Assembly (NCBI RefSeq): GCF_030407765.1
Contig: NZ_JASDCU010000024.1
Coordinates: 1 to 32,475 of the forward strand
Length of the DNA: 32,475 bases
Direction of reading: 5' to 3'
From: Microbacterium sp. APC 3901
GTDB lineage: Bacteria > Actinomycetota > Actinomycetes > Actinomycetales > Microbacteriaceae
Shown: piece after piece, positions 17,740 to 25,325 of the stretch
Numbering within the stretch: the stretch's first letter is position 1
Layout: each line of letters opens with the position of its first letter
The notes under the pieces: model-generated
Database searches by the model: none
What the model saw: only the letters and a program-made list of their open reading frames with translations
What the model was told of the DNA's origin: nothing
Position numbers and translations under genes: made by a program

Positions 17740-17799
17740 ACGCTATGGCGAGGTGCTCGGCCTCGGCATCCCCCCTGTGGCGGATCTGTGCGGGGGATC
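17740..17799 (-). promoter_or_regulatory. natA-type operon promoter with GGGGGATGCCG and GATCCCCCGCAC half-sites
   Basis: On the minus strand, GATCCCCCGCAC (17799-17788) is followed after 13 bases by GGGGGATGCCG (17774-17764), then an 18-base gap, then the -10 TAGCGT (17745-17740) and, 6 bases on, the ATG. The same two half-sites occur in the sensor-kinase promoter, the second with the identical 18-base distance to the -10. This looks like an activator site overlapping the -35 region. Confidence 0.55.
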
Positions 17800-17832
17800 T
17801 GCGAGTGCGCCGCATGGGCAGTCGTCAGCCGT

Positions 17833-17867
17833 GCGGGGGAGAGCGGGGAAGCGCGCGGGGGAGAGCG
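17833..17867 (+). repeat. Direct repeat GCGGGGGAGAGCG, two copies 22 bases apart
   Basis: Identical 13-base boxes lie at 17833-17845 and 17855-17867, two helical turns apart, in the gap upstream of the exporter operon and next to the end of the membrane-protein gene at 17874. A related CGGGGGATCTGCG begins at 17791, 43 bases (about four turns) before the CGGGGG of the first box. Confidence 0.55.
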
Positions 17868-17873
17868 ACGCGC

Positions 17874-19070
17874 TCAGCGCAGGAACAGCACCGAGAAGAT
17901 GCCGAGCGCGAAAGGCGCCATCGTCACGACGAACGTGACCCCCAGGATGATCCCGACGATCAGCCAGGGGCTGCGTCGCTTGAGGCGCTGCCCGGGCGGG
18001 GCGACGCCGATGGGCGGAGGGGTCAGCATCCCCGTCGGAGCGGCGAACGGCAGGGCGGGTGCTCCGGCAGGGGCCGGAGACGGGGATCCGTACGCCGGGA
18101 GGGGCGGATGCTGGGCGGCGAGACGCAGCCGATCGTCGCGCCAGCGCGCCCACTGGTCGAGCTTGGTGAGCAGCGCCCCGACCGCGCCGAAGAGCCATGC
18201 CCAGGTCGCGGGGTCGAGCGTCGACACGTTGCGACGTGCGTAGAGGAAGAGCCAGTCGTCGACGATCTCGACGTCGAGCTGCGCCGCGTGGTCGATGAAC
18301 CGTGCCATGACGTCGGGGGTGAACAGATACAGAGCGTCGACCTCGTACCCGGCCGGGCAGTACAGCGAGAAGTATCGGTCGAAGTCGCCCTCGAGCGAGA
18401 GCCGCTGGTCGCTTCTGAACGCGGCCGCGAGGGTGCTGCCGAGGGTGTTGTTGCCGAGCGCGTCGAGCACGATGTTCGGCAGCGGTACGTCGAGCTTGAC
18501 GGCGACGTATCCCCAGCGATGGGTCGTCGACTGCTTGCCGTTGCTGGTCGTGTACTGGTAGTTGCCGAACTCGACGAAGCGCGGTTCGGCGCCGCGCAGC
18601 ACATCGGTCGACATCCGGCTCGACCCCGATGAGAAGATCATGCCGGGCAGCGGCGGGTCGTCGATCCTCTCGATGTAGCTCATCGCGTTCGCCCCGGCGA
18701 AGCGAGCGAGGCGGAACCGGGTGAGATTGCGCAGGCGGATGCTGCGGCGCACGAGCATCACGATGCCGACGACGAGGCCCGCGAGCAGCACCAGTCCGAT
18801 GAGCGCGGCGACCGCCACCCCCGTCTCGCGTCCGATCGCATAGCCCAGACCCAGGATCATGATCCCGATCACCGGCACGACGCACAGCAGGGCGAACCCC
18901 GCGACCACCCAGGCGATGATCCGGCCGGCCGGGGTGGGGTTGGCCGCGCGCTGCGATCGTGCGAAGGCGTCGACCTCGGCGGGGTTCACCGGGTCGAGCA
19001 GTGCGCGTGCGTCGAAGAATCCGGCTGGCGCGCCGGCCGACGGCGCAGGAGCAGGCGTGGGAACTGTCAC
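17874..19070 (-). CDS. Membrane protein, possibly DUF3137-like
   Basis: A 398-residue protein of unknown function. Two membrane helices lie near residues 50-105 (AWVVAGFALLCVVPVIGIM and ALIGLVLLAGLVVGIVML). A cytosolic domain of about 200 residues follows, containing a beta-rich core (EFGNYQYTTSNGKQS, YFSLYCPAGYEVDALYLFTPDVMARFI). After a Pro/Gly-rich linker comes a C-terminal membrane helix (WLIVGIILGVTFVVTMAPFAL). The stretch around SLYCPAGYEVDALYLFTP resembles the DUF3137 family, but I cannot confirm this. The start is a GTG at 19070 with TACCGT ending six bases before it, suggesting a leaderless transcript. Confidence 0.78.
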   Translation of the reverse strand: MTVPTPAPAPSAGAPAGFFDARALLDPVNPAEVDAFARSQRAANPTPAGRIIAWVVAGFALLCVVPVIGIMILGLGYAIGRETGVAVAALIGLVLLAGLVVGIVMLVRRSIRLRNLTRFRLARFAGANAMSYIERIDDPPLPGMIFSSGSSRMSTDVLRGAEPRFVEFGNYQYTTSNGKQSTTHRWGYVAVKLDVPLPNIVLDALGNNTLGSTLAAAFRSDQRLSLEGDFDRYFSLYCPAGYEVDALYLFTPDVMARFIDHAAQLDVEIVDDWLFLYARRNVSTLDPATWAWLFGAVGALLTKLDQWARWRDDRLRLAAQHPPLPAYGSPSPAPAGAPALPFAAPTGMLTPPPIGVAPPGQRLKRRSPWLIVGIILGVTFVVTMAPFALGIFSVLFLR

Positions 19071-19076
19071 GCGTCC

Positions 19077-19082
19077 ACGGTA
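19077..19082 (-). promoter_or_regulatory. -10 box of membrane-protein gene (leaderless)
   Basis: TACCGT on the minus strand, ending 6 bases before the GTG at 19070. It lies in the 66-base gap behind the BenE-type gene. Confidence 0.45.
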
Positions 19083-19136
19083 GCCGAGGGCGCTGCGTGC
19101 GGTGTCGGCGCCGTCGATGTCGACGCGCGACCGGTG

Positions 19137-20309
19137 TCAGCGACGACCGGCATGCAGCACCGTGCGCACGACGAGGCCCGCGACGAGAGCCCAGAAGGCG
19201 GCGCTGACTCCCAGCACCGCGACGCCGGATGCCGCGACCAGGAAGGTCACGACCGCCGGGATGCGCTCGCCGGGGTCGTCGATCGCCTGCTGCACGGAAG
19301 ACCCGAAGGCGGCGAACAGCGCGAGCCCTGCCACCGCGGGGATCACCGCCTCGGGAGCCAGGAGCACGAGCGTGGCGAAGGCCGCCGAGAAGCCGCCCAG
19401 CACCAGGTACGAGACCCCGGTCGAGACGCCGGCGACCCAGCGCCGCTTCGGATCGGGGTCGGCGTCGGGTGAGGCGGCGAGGGCGGCGCTGATCGCTGCG
19501 AGGTTGATGGCATGGCCGCCGGCCGTCGCGCCGAGCGCCGTTCCGACACCCGTCACGAGCATCGCAGGGCGCCAGGGCACCTCGTAGCCGAAGCTACGCA
19601 TGATGGCGATGCCCGGCACGTTCTGCGAAGCCATCGTGACGATGAACAGGGGCAGCGCCAGACCGACGAGAGTTCCGACCGTGAAGGTCGGGGCGGTGAG
19701 CTCGATCCGGGGCGCGAGAAGCCCGGCGTCGACTGCCGAGCGCTCCTGCACCAGCGAGACGGCCACCACCACCGCTGCGGCGACGAAGGCGAGCGGCACG
19801 GCCCACCGCGGCGCGAGGCGTGCGAAGACCAGCCACGTCAGCACGACGGGAACCACGCCCCACGGGTTCGCCACGAGTCCGGTGATCGGCGCGAGGCACA
19901 GGGGCAGAAGCACCCCGGCGAGCATCGCCTGCGCGATCGACGGGGGGATGCGGGCGATCAGCGCGCCGAGCGCCGGCCAGAGTGCGGTGAACAGAATCAG
20001 CGCGGCCGCGACCAGGAAAGCGCCGACGGCGGCCGACCATCCGCCGTCGACCACTCCGGTCGCGGCGAGCAGCGCGGCGCCCGGCGTCGACCAGGCGACG
20101 GTGATCGGCATCCGATACCGCCAGGCGAGCACGATGCAGGCGAGGCCCATCGTGAGGCTGACGGCGAGCAGCCCGCTGGCCGCCTGCGCGGGCGTGGCAC
20201 CCACGGCGCCGAGGCCCGTGAGCACGACGGCGAACGAACTCGTGAATCCGACCAGTGCGGTGACCACCCCGGCCAGGATCGGACGGGAGAGCGGTGCGGC
20301 GGTGGTCAT
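19137..20309 (-). CDS. BenE-family transporter (benzoate/H+ symporter type)
   Basis: A 390-residue integral membrane protein with about twelve hydrophobic segments over its whole length. Family features include the start LSRPILAGVVTALVGFTSSF, the TVAWSTPGAALLA motif near residue 75, IPPSIAQAMLAGVLLPL, and MASQNVPGIAIMRSFGY. BenE of Acinetobacter imports benzoate with protons; no aromatic-degradation gene is near, so the substrate is uncertain. TACCCT (20317-20322) ends seven bases before the ATG, giving it a leaderless promoter of its own although it follows the response regulator by only 25 bases. Confidence 0.9.
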   Translation of the reverse strand: MTTAAPLSRPILAGVVTALVGFTSSFAVVLTGLGAVGATPAQAASGLLAVSLTMGLACIVLAWRYRMPITVAWSTPGAALLAATGVVDGGWSAAVGAFLVAAALILFTALWPALGALIARIPPSIAQAMLAGVLLPLCLAPITGLVANPWGVVPVVLTWLVFARLAPRWAVPLAFVAAAVVVAVSLVQERSAVDAGLLAPRIELTAPTFTVGTLVGLALPLFIVTMASQNVPGIAIMRSFGYEVPWRPAMLVTGVGTALGATAGGHAINLAAISAALAASPDADPDPKRRWVAGVSTGVSYLVLGGFSAAFATLVLLAPEAVIPAVAGLALFAAFGSSVQQAIDDPGERIPAVVTFLVAASGVAVLGVSAAFWALVAGLVVRTVLHAGRR

Positions 20310-20316
20310 GGATCCG

Positions 20317-20322
20317 AGGGTA
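20317..20322 (-). promoter_or_regulatory. -10 box of BenE-type gene (leaderless)
   Basis: TACCCT on the minus strand, ending 7 bases before the ATG at 20309. Any -35 would lie in the 3' end of the response-regulator gene. Confidence 0.45.
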
Positions 20323-20334
20323 TCGGGGCCGGCG

Positions 20335-21045
20335 TTACGTGAGTCCCATGCGGTGCGCCAGTACGACGGCCTGTACGCGGTCTCGCGCGCCGAGCTTCTG
20401 CAGGATCCGCGAGACGTGGGTCTTCACGGTGGCCTCTCCGATGAACAGGGCGCCGGCGATCTCGGCGTTGCTGCGGGCGTCGGCCAGCAGCACCAGCACC
20501 TCGGCCTCGCGCTCGGTGAGCGGGTCGGCGAGCACGGTCGCGTCGACCCGCGACGGCGTCGGGGTGGAGGTCGGCGTGGATGCCGTGGTGGACGCTGTGG
20601 TGGACGCTGTGGTGAACCGCGCCAGCACCCGGCGCGTGACCTCGGGCGCCAGCATCCCGTCGCCCGCCGCGAGAGCGCGAACCGCCGCGATGAGATCCTC
20701 CGCGCCGGCGTTCTTGAGCAGAAAGCCGCTCGCTCCGGCGTCCAACGCCTGATAGAGGTAGTCGTCGCGATCGAAGGTCGTCACGATCGCGATGGCCGCA
20801 CCGACCTGCGGGTCTGCGACGATCCGTCGGGTGGCTTCGACCCCGTCCATGTCGGGCATCTGCACGTCCATCGTGATGACGTCCGGGCGAAGAGCCGATG
20901 CCTGCGCCACCGCCTCGGTGCCCGTGGCGGCCTCGCCGACCACCGTGATGTCGGGCTGCGTGTCGAGGATCGTCCGGAATCCGGCGCGCAGCATCGCGTG
21001 ATCGTCGACGAGCAGGACTCGGATCGGCGCAGTGGTCTGGCTCAC
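20335..21045 (-). CDS. Response regulator, NarL/LuxR type
   Basis: A 236-residue regulator. The receiver domain (residues ~8-125) has the acidic pair DD at 14-15, the phosphoacceptor Asp60 in [13 protein letters not shown], a switch Thr in VTTFD, and the Lys in FLLKNAG. The C-terminal LuxR-type helix-turn-helix reads [21 protein letters not shown] and [19 protein letters not shown]. Between them is a long Thr/Ser/Ala linker with three TTAS units and TPTSTPTPS, encoded by 12-base DNA repeats around 20576-20616; such a linker is longer than usual. The GTG start overlaps the kinase stop codon (GTGA), so the pair is co-translated. Confidence 0.94.
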   Translation of the reverse strand: MSQTTAPIRVLLVDDHAMLRAGFRTILDTQPDITVVGEAATGTEAVAQASALRPDVITMDVQMPDMDGVEATRRIVADPQVGAAIAIVTTFDRDDYLYQALDAGASGFLLKNAGAEDLIAAVRALAAGDGMLAPEVTRRVLARFTTASTTASTTASTPTSTPTPSRVDATVLADPLTEREAEVLVLLADARSNAEIAGALFIGEATVKTHVSRILQKLGARDRVQAVVLAHRMGLT

Positions 21046-22358
21046 GAGGGGGTGCCCGTCTCGATCAGCGGCTCGGCTGGCCCTGCTGACCCTGCCGGCT
21101 CGGTCTGCGCGCCGCCGGTGCCGGTCAGCGGAACGCGAGCCCGCACGCGCAGACCTCCCGAGGGACGCGGAGCGATGTCGAGCGTGCCCCCGGATGCCGC
21201 TGCACGCTCGCGCATGCCGAGTTGGCCCAACCCGGGGCGAAGTGCAGCCACGGCGCGGCCGGTGTTGACGATCTCGATCTCGACACCGGCGTCGTCGTAG
21301 CGCACGCGCACATCGGCGGTGGCGCCGACGCCGGCGTGGCGACGGGCGTTCGTGAGCGACTCCTGGGCGATGCGGTACAGGTTCACGGCCACGACCGAGG
21401 GCACGGGCACCGGTTCACCGACAACGACATAGTGCGTGGGCAGCCCCGCCTCCGTCGACGCCTCGACGAGCGAGCGGATGTCGTCGAGCGTCACCGTCGA
21501 TGCGGCATCCGTGGTCTCGCCGCCGGGCGTGCGGAGGGTCTCGAGCAGCTGGCGCAGTTCGTGGATCGCGTCGCGGGCCGAGGCCTCGATCCCGGTGAGG
21601 ATGCTCTTGGACTTCGCGGGATCCTGATCGATCACGAGACGAGCGGCGCCCGCCTGCACGCCCATCACCGACACATGGTGGGCGACCACGTCATGCAGCT
21701 CGCGGGCGATGCGCACGCGGTCGAGAGCCACGGCCAGTGCCGCCGTCACCTCGCGCTCCTGCTCGAGCTCCACCGTGCGCTGCTCGAGCACCGCACGCTC
21801 CTGTGCGGCGTGCCACGAGCGCTCGCCGAAGTAGTAGGCGCCGCCGAAGTACAGCACGTTCAGCAGCAGCTGGATGAGCATGAAGGCGAGGTAGGGCGAG
21901 AGGAGCCCGGCTGCCACCTCAGCCTTGTCGGCCTCTTCGATCGCCTGCCGGTACATCGTGATGATCAGCCACACGAACATGCCGACGATGATCGAGACGC
22001 GCACGATCATCGCTGCTCTGCGGTTGTTCATCCACGCGCCGACCGTGTACAGCGAGACGAACATGGCGATGTTGCCGACGTAGATCTCGGGCACCTGGAA
22101 CGAGATCGCGAGGAAGTACGCCACGGAGATGGCGATGGCTACCTGGGCGGGCCAGCGTCGACGCACGGCGAGGGGTGCCGTGACCGCCACCGCGTAGACC
22201 AATGCGGTCCACGGCTCCGCCCTGGTGTCGCCGTAGATCTCGGCCACCGTCGAGAGCGCCGCGCTCAGGACAGCCCCGACGAACATCACCGCAGCGAGCA
22301 CGAGATCACCCCGCTTCTCGCGGACGCTGGGGATGCGGGTGAACGGCACTGCAGGCAT
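21042..22358 (-). CDS. Sensor histidine kinase, NarX/DesK type (HisKA_3)
   Basis: A 438-residue kinase. Residues ~18-175 form about five to six membrane helices with short loops, suggesting intramembrane or membrane-state sensing. A coiled linker (ERAVLEQRTVELEQEREV) leads to the dimerisation domain with phospho-acceptor His222 in RIARELHDVVAHHVS. The HATPase domain shows the N box around RIAQESLTNARRHAG and the G box GQLGMRERAAASGG. The frame is open far upstream, but the ATG at 22358 is marked by TACGGT (22365-22370) ending six bases before it. The kinase partners the adjoining response regulator. DesK/LiaS-type kinases of this layout usually report on envelope or membrane stress. Confidence 0.92.
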   Translation of the reverse strand: MPAVPFTRIPSVREKRGDLVLAAVMFVGAVLSAALSTVAEIYGDTRAEPWTALVYAVAVTAPLAVRRRWPAQVAIAISVAYFLAISFQVPEIYVGNIAMFVSLYTVGAWMNNRRAAMIVRVSIIVGMFVWLIITMYRQAIEEADKAEVAAGLLSPYLAFMLIQLLLNVLYFGGAYYFGERSWHAAQERAVLEQRTVELEQEREVTAALAVALDRVRIARELHDVVAHHVSVMGVQAGAARLVIDQDPAKSKSILTGIEASARDAIHELRQLLETLRTPGGETTDAASTVTLDDIRSLVEASTEAGLPTHYVVVGEPVPVPSVVAVNLYRIAQESLTNARRHAGVGATADVRVRYDDAGVEIEIVNTGRAVAALRPGLGQLGMRERAAASGGTLDIAPRPSGGLRVRARVPLTGTGGAQTEPAGSAGPAEPLIETGTPS

Positions 22359-22364
22359 CCCCCC

Positions 22365-22411
22365 ACCGTAGAGCCGGCACGGATGCGGCGGCATCCCCCG
22401 TGCGGGGGATC
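22365..22411 (-). promoter_or_regulatory. Sensor-kinase promoter with a perfect ATCCCCCG-CA-CGGGGGAT dyad
   Basis: The -10 TACGGT (22370-22365, minus strand) lies 6 bases before the ATG. Upstream, after an 18-base gap, are GGGGGATGCCG (22399-22389) and directly adjoining it GATCCCCCGCAC (22411-22400). Together they make a perfect 8-bp inverted repeat with a 2-base centre at 22393-22410. The same half-sites occur before the ABC exporter genes. Confidence 0.6.
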
Positions 22412-22496
22412 GTGCCGTCCCGGATGTGTGGGAAGTCTTGACGGGCCGAGGATCTTTCGCGGGCATGCTTGCGACGGCATCGACAGAGGAGTCATC

Positions 22497-22937
22497 GTGA
22501 CCAAGATCTTCGTGAATCTGCCCACGCGCGATCTCGAGCGGTCGAAGGCGTTCTATACGGCCCTCGGCTGCGAGATCAATCCGATGTTCACCGATGAGAA
22601 CGCCGCCTGCGTCGTGTGGAGCGACGACGTCTTCTTCATGGTGCTCACCCGCGAGTACTTCTCGACGTTCACCGACAAGGCAATCGTGGACCCGAAGGAG
22701 GGGGCTCAGGTTCTCGTCGCGATCAGCCGCGACTCGCGCGACGAGGTGGATGCCGTGCTCGCCGCAGGGCTCGCCGCGGGTGGCACCGAGCCGAAGGAAC
22801 CGCAGGACTACGGCTTCATGTACTCCCGCGACCTCGAGGATCCAGACGGCAACGTGCTCGAGTTCCTGTACATGGATCCGGCGGCGGCCGAGCAGGGTCC
22901 CGACGCGTACCTCGCGGAGCCCGGCGACCCTGCCTGA
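22497..22937 (+). CDS. VOC-fold protein (glyoxalase/bleomycin-resistance family)
   Basis: A 146-residue protein with the two-module VOC fold: TKIFVNLPTRDLERSKAFYTALG at the start and DLEDPDGNVLEFLYMDP at the end, the latter carrying the usual metal-ligand Glu. This subgroup is often annotated as a lactoylglutathione lyase-like or extradiol dioxygenase-like protein; real substrates are rarely known. The GTG at 22497 follows AGAGGAG by six bases, while the frame itself opens much earlier. TTGACG at 22438-22443 may be its -35. It is followed after 13 bases by the RibD/DHFR-family gene. Confidence 0.88.
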   Translation: MTKIFVNLPTRDLERSKAFYTALGCEINPMFTDENAACVVWSDDVFFMVLTREYFSTFTDKAIVDPKEGAQVLVAISRDSRDEVDAVLAAGLAAGGTEPKEPQDYGFMYSRDLEDPDGNVLEFLYMDPAAAEQGPDAYLAEPGDPA

Positions 22938-22950
22938 GGGGGAGCACTCC

Positions 22951-23576
22951 ATGACCGGACGCCTTCTGATCGACCTCTTCATGACCCTCGACGGCGTCGC
23001 GCAGGGCCCGGGCGGCACCGACGAGGATCCGTCCGGGGGTTCGAATTCAGCGGCTGGCAGGCGGGGTATCCGTCGTCGGGCATGGGGGAGACCGTCTCGC
23101 AGGGGATGCAGGGGCTCGACGCGCTGCTGCTCGGCCGCCGCACGTATGACATCTTCGCGTCGTACTGGCCGCATCACACCGACGGCCCGTCGGGGGAGAT
23201 CGGCAGGCTCTTCGACCGGGTGCCGAAGTATGTCGCGTCGCGGAACGCCGACATCGCACTCGCGTGGCAGAACAGTCATCGCGTCGGAGACGATCTCGCC
23301 GCCGAGATCGCCGAACTGAGAGCACAGCATGACCAGGTGCATGTGATCGGCAGCATCGACTTCGTGCACTCGCTGCTCGCCGGGGGGCTGTTCGACGAGC
23401 TCAACCTGTGGGTGTATCCGATCCTGCTCGGCACGGGCAAGAAGGTCTTCGACGACGGGGCGATGCCGTCGGTGCTGCGGCTGCTCGAGCCGCCGGTCGT
23501 CGACGACAGTGGCGTGATGCTGCTGCGCTACGGACGAACGGATCGGGTGCCGGAGGTCGGGACGTTCGAGGGGTGA
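22951..23576 (+). pseudogene. Dihydrofolate-reductase-family protein (RibD C-terminal type), frameshifted
   Basis: Two reading frames together make one ~208-residue family member. The first (from ATG 22951, GGGGGAG seven bases upstream) gives MTGRLLIDLFMTLDGVAQGP and stays family-like until a run of five G at 23035-23039. The second frame continues with FEFSGWQAGYPSSGMG and then GLDALLLGRRTYDIFASYWPH, VHVIGSIDFVHSLLAGGLFDELNLWVYPILLGTGKKVF. Adding one base in the G run restores the frame. Either the gene is broken by a one-base loss or the assembly has an error. A truncated 164-residue product could start at ATG 23082. Relatives reduce pteridine- or flavin-like substrates, but function is unproven. 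Confidence 0.85.
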
Positions 23577-23594
23577 AGCGGCGGCAGGAGACCG

Positions 23595-24410
23595 TCAGTC
23601 GATCCCGAGCATCCGCTCGATCACCCTCGCCACCCCGTCGTCGTCGTTCGATGCGGCGGTCTCGTCTGCGGCGTCCTGCACGACATCGTCTGCACCGGCC
23701 ATCGCGACGCCGTGGCCGGCCCAGCGCAGCATCTCGACGTCATTGAGGGCGTCGCCGAAGGCGATGACGTCGCGGCGTTCGATCCCGAGGTGCTCGCAGA
23801 GACGAGCCAGTCCCGTGGCCTTTGTGACGCCCTCGGCCATGACCTCGAGGAACGGGGCGCCCGAGAGCGTCGCCTCGAAGCCGGTCAGCCCGAGCCCGCA
23901 CAGCGCGTCGAACAGCGCTGTCGGGGTGAGCTCCGGATGCCGGATCACGAGCTTGAGGCTCGGCGCGGCGAGCACGTGATCGAGCTCGACGCCGCCCATC
24001 GTGCGCGGATCGCGCTTGTGGTCGGCGAGGTCGGCGATCTCGGCGTAGCCGTGCTGGGCGACGAACGTCTCTCCGCCCTCGCGCACGCTCGCGAACAGCA
24101 GCCCGGGGATGCTGGCGCGCAGCGCCTCGGCCAGGGTGCGGATCGTCTCTGCCGGAAGCTCTTCGGCGAACAGCATCCGTCCGTCGACGAGGTGCGTCGC
24201 ATAGGCGCCGTTGCTGCACAGCGCCCAGCCGTCGAACCCCGCGTCACCCGCGAGCGCGCGCAAGCCGATCGGCTGACGGGCCGTCACCGGAACGATGTGG
24301 ATGCCGCGTGCCCGCGCCGCGTCGAGCGCCGCGCGGGTGCGCCGGGTGACCGACGACGAGGAGTCGAGCAGGGTCCCGTCGAGATCGGTCGCGATCAGGC
24401 GGAGCGTCAC
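23595..24410 (-). CDS. HAD-superfamily phosphatase, Cof type (HAD-IIB)
   Basis: A 271-residue hydrolase. Motif I LIATDLDGTLLD has the nucleophile Asp; motif II is the T of VTARQ; motif III is the Lys near VTKATGL; motif IV is AFGDALNDVEML. The large C2-type cap lies between. Cof-type enzymes dephosphorylate sugar phosphates, pyridoxal phosphate or FMN-like metabolites; the substrate cannot be assigned. The start is the GTG at 24410. It lies 29 bases downstream of xthA in the same direction and probably shares its transcript, since no -10 is seen at leaderless spacing. Confidence 0.9.
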   Translation of the reverse strand: MTLRLIATDLDGTLLDSSSSVTRRTRAALDAARARGIHIVPVTARQPIGLRALAGDAGFDGWALCSNGAYATHLVDGRMLFAEELPAETIRTLAEALRASIPGLLFASVREGGETFVAQHGYAEIADLADHKRDPRTMGGVELDHVLAAPSLKLVIRHPELTPTALFDALCGLGLTGFEATLSGAPFLEVMAEGVTKATGLARLCEHLGIERRDVIAFGDALNDVEMLRWAGHGVAMAGADDVVQDAADETAASNDDDGVARVIERMLGID

Positions 24411-24439
24411 GTCGTCGGGTCCCTGAGGTCGTCGAAGGG

Positions 24440-25288
24440 TCAGGAGAAGATCATCGGCAGGTCGTCGTCGTCTTCGGCGGCGCCGCCCAGATCGAACTCG
24501 GCGACCACGGGAACATGATCGCTGGGCTGCTCGCCCTTGCGCTCTTCGCGGTGGATGGATGCGCCGGTGACCGCCTCTGCCAGCGTCTTCGAGCCGAGGA
24601 TGAAATCGATGCGGATGCCCTCGTTGCGGGGGAACTTCAGACGCTGGTAGTCCCAGTACGTGTAGCCCTCAGGAAGCAGCGGGCGCACGACGTCGGTGAC
24701 TCCCGCCTCGCCGAACGCGAAGAAGGCCTCGCGCTCCTGCGGCGAGACGTGCGTCGAGACACCCTCGACGATGTCGGGGTCGCCGTTGTCGGCGTCGAAC
24801 GGGATGATGTTGAAGTCGCCGACCAGGGCGAGCGGCAGATCGGGGTTCGCCGCCAGCTCTGCCGCGGTCGACTGCTTGAGAGCCTCGAGCCAGTGCAGCT
24901 TGTAGGCGTAGTGCGGGTCGTCGAGCGATCGTCCGTTCGGCACGTAGAGGCTCCACACGCGCACGCCGTCGACGAGCACGCCCAGTGCGCGCGCCTCGAG
25001 CGGAGCATCCGGCCCCTCGTGCCCCTTGGCGAACCCCGGCATGCCGTCGAAAGCCGTGCGCACGTCGGTGATCGGCAGCCTGCTCGCGATCGCGACGCCG
25101 TTCCACTGATTCAGGCCGTGCACCTCGACGTGGTAGCCGGCTTCTTCGAACGGCCCGTAGGGGAACTGCTCGGGTTTGCACTTGATCTCCTGCATCGCCA
25201 GCACGTCGATGTCCTCACGGACGGCGAACTCGACGGTGCGGGTGACACGGGTGCGGATGGAGTTGACGTTCCAGGTGGCCAAGCGCAT
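24440..25288 (-). CDS. xthA: Exodeoxyribonuclease III (AP endonuclease)
   Basis: A 282-residue enzyme of the exonuclease III family, which cuts DNA at abasic sites and trims 3' ends in base-excision repair. The motifs are complete: MRLATWNVNSIRTR, the metal-binding Glu in MQEIKCKPEQFP, NQWNGVAIASR, YVPNGRSLDDP, GDFNIIP, RIDFILGS and the catalytic SDHVPV. Length is typical. The ATG at 25288 follows TAGGCT (25295-25300) by six bases, a leaderless arrangement, and the divergent gene pyrE starts only 37 bases away. Confidence 0.96.
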   Translation of the reverse strand: MRLATWNVNSIRTRVTRTVEFAVREDIDVLAMQEIKCKPEQFPYGPFEEAGYHVEVHGLNQWNGVAIASRLPITDVRTAFDGMPGFAKGHEGPDAPLEARALGVLVDGVRVWSLYVPNGRSLDDPHYAYKLHWLEALKQSTAAELAANPDLPLALVGDFNIIPFDADNGDPDIVEGVSTHVSPQEREAFFAFGEAGVTDVVRPLLPEGYTYWDYQRLKFPRNEGIRIDFILGSKTLAEAVTGASIHREERKGEQPSDHVPVVAEFDLGGAAEDDDDLPMIFS

Positions 25289-25294
25289 GCGTCA

Positions 25295-25318
25295 AGCCTA
25301 GGGCCCACCTCCTACACT
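25295..25318. promoter_or_regulatory. Divergent leaderless promoters of xthA and pyrE in a 37-base gap
   Basis: The minus-strand TAGGCT (25295-25300) ends 6 bases before the xthA ATG at 25288. The plus-strand TACACT (25313-25318) ends 7 bases before the pyrE GTG at 25326. The boxes are only 12 bases apart, so each -35 region must overlap the other gene's start region. Confidence 0.6.
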
Positions 25319-25325
25319 GGATGCC

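Noticed and set aside
20570..20620. Repeat array in the response-regulator linker as a mobile or CRISPR-like element
   Set aside because: It is an in-frame 12-base repeat encoding TTAS units within an intact gene.
22359..23369. Upstream extension of the sensor-kinase frame across the VOC and DHFR-family genes
   Set aside because: The extension is antisense to two real genes; the TACGGT box and the membrane-protein N-terminus fix the start at 22358.
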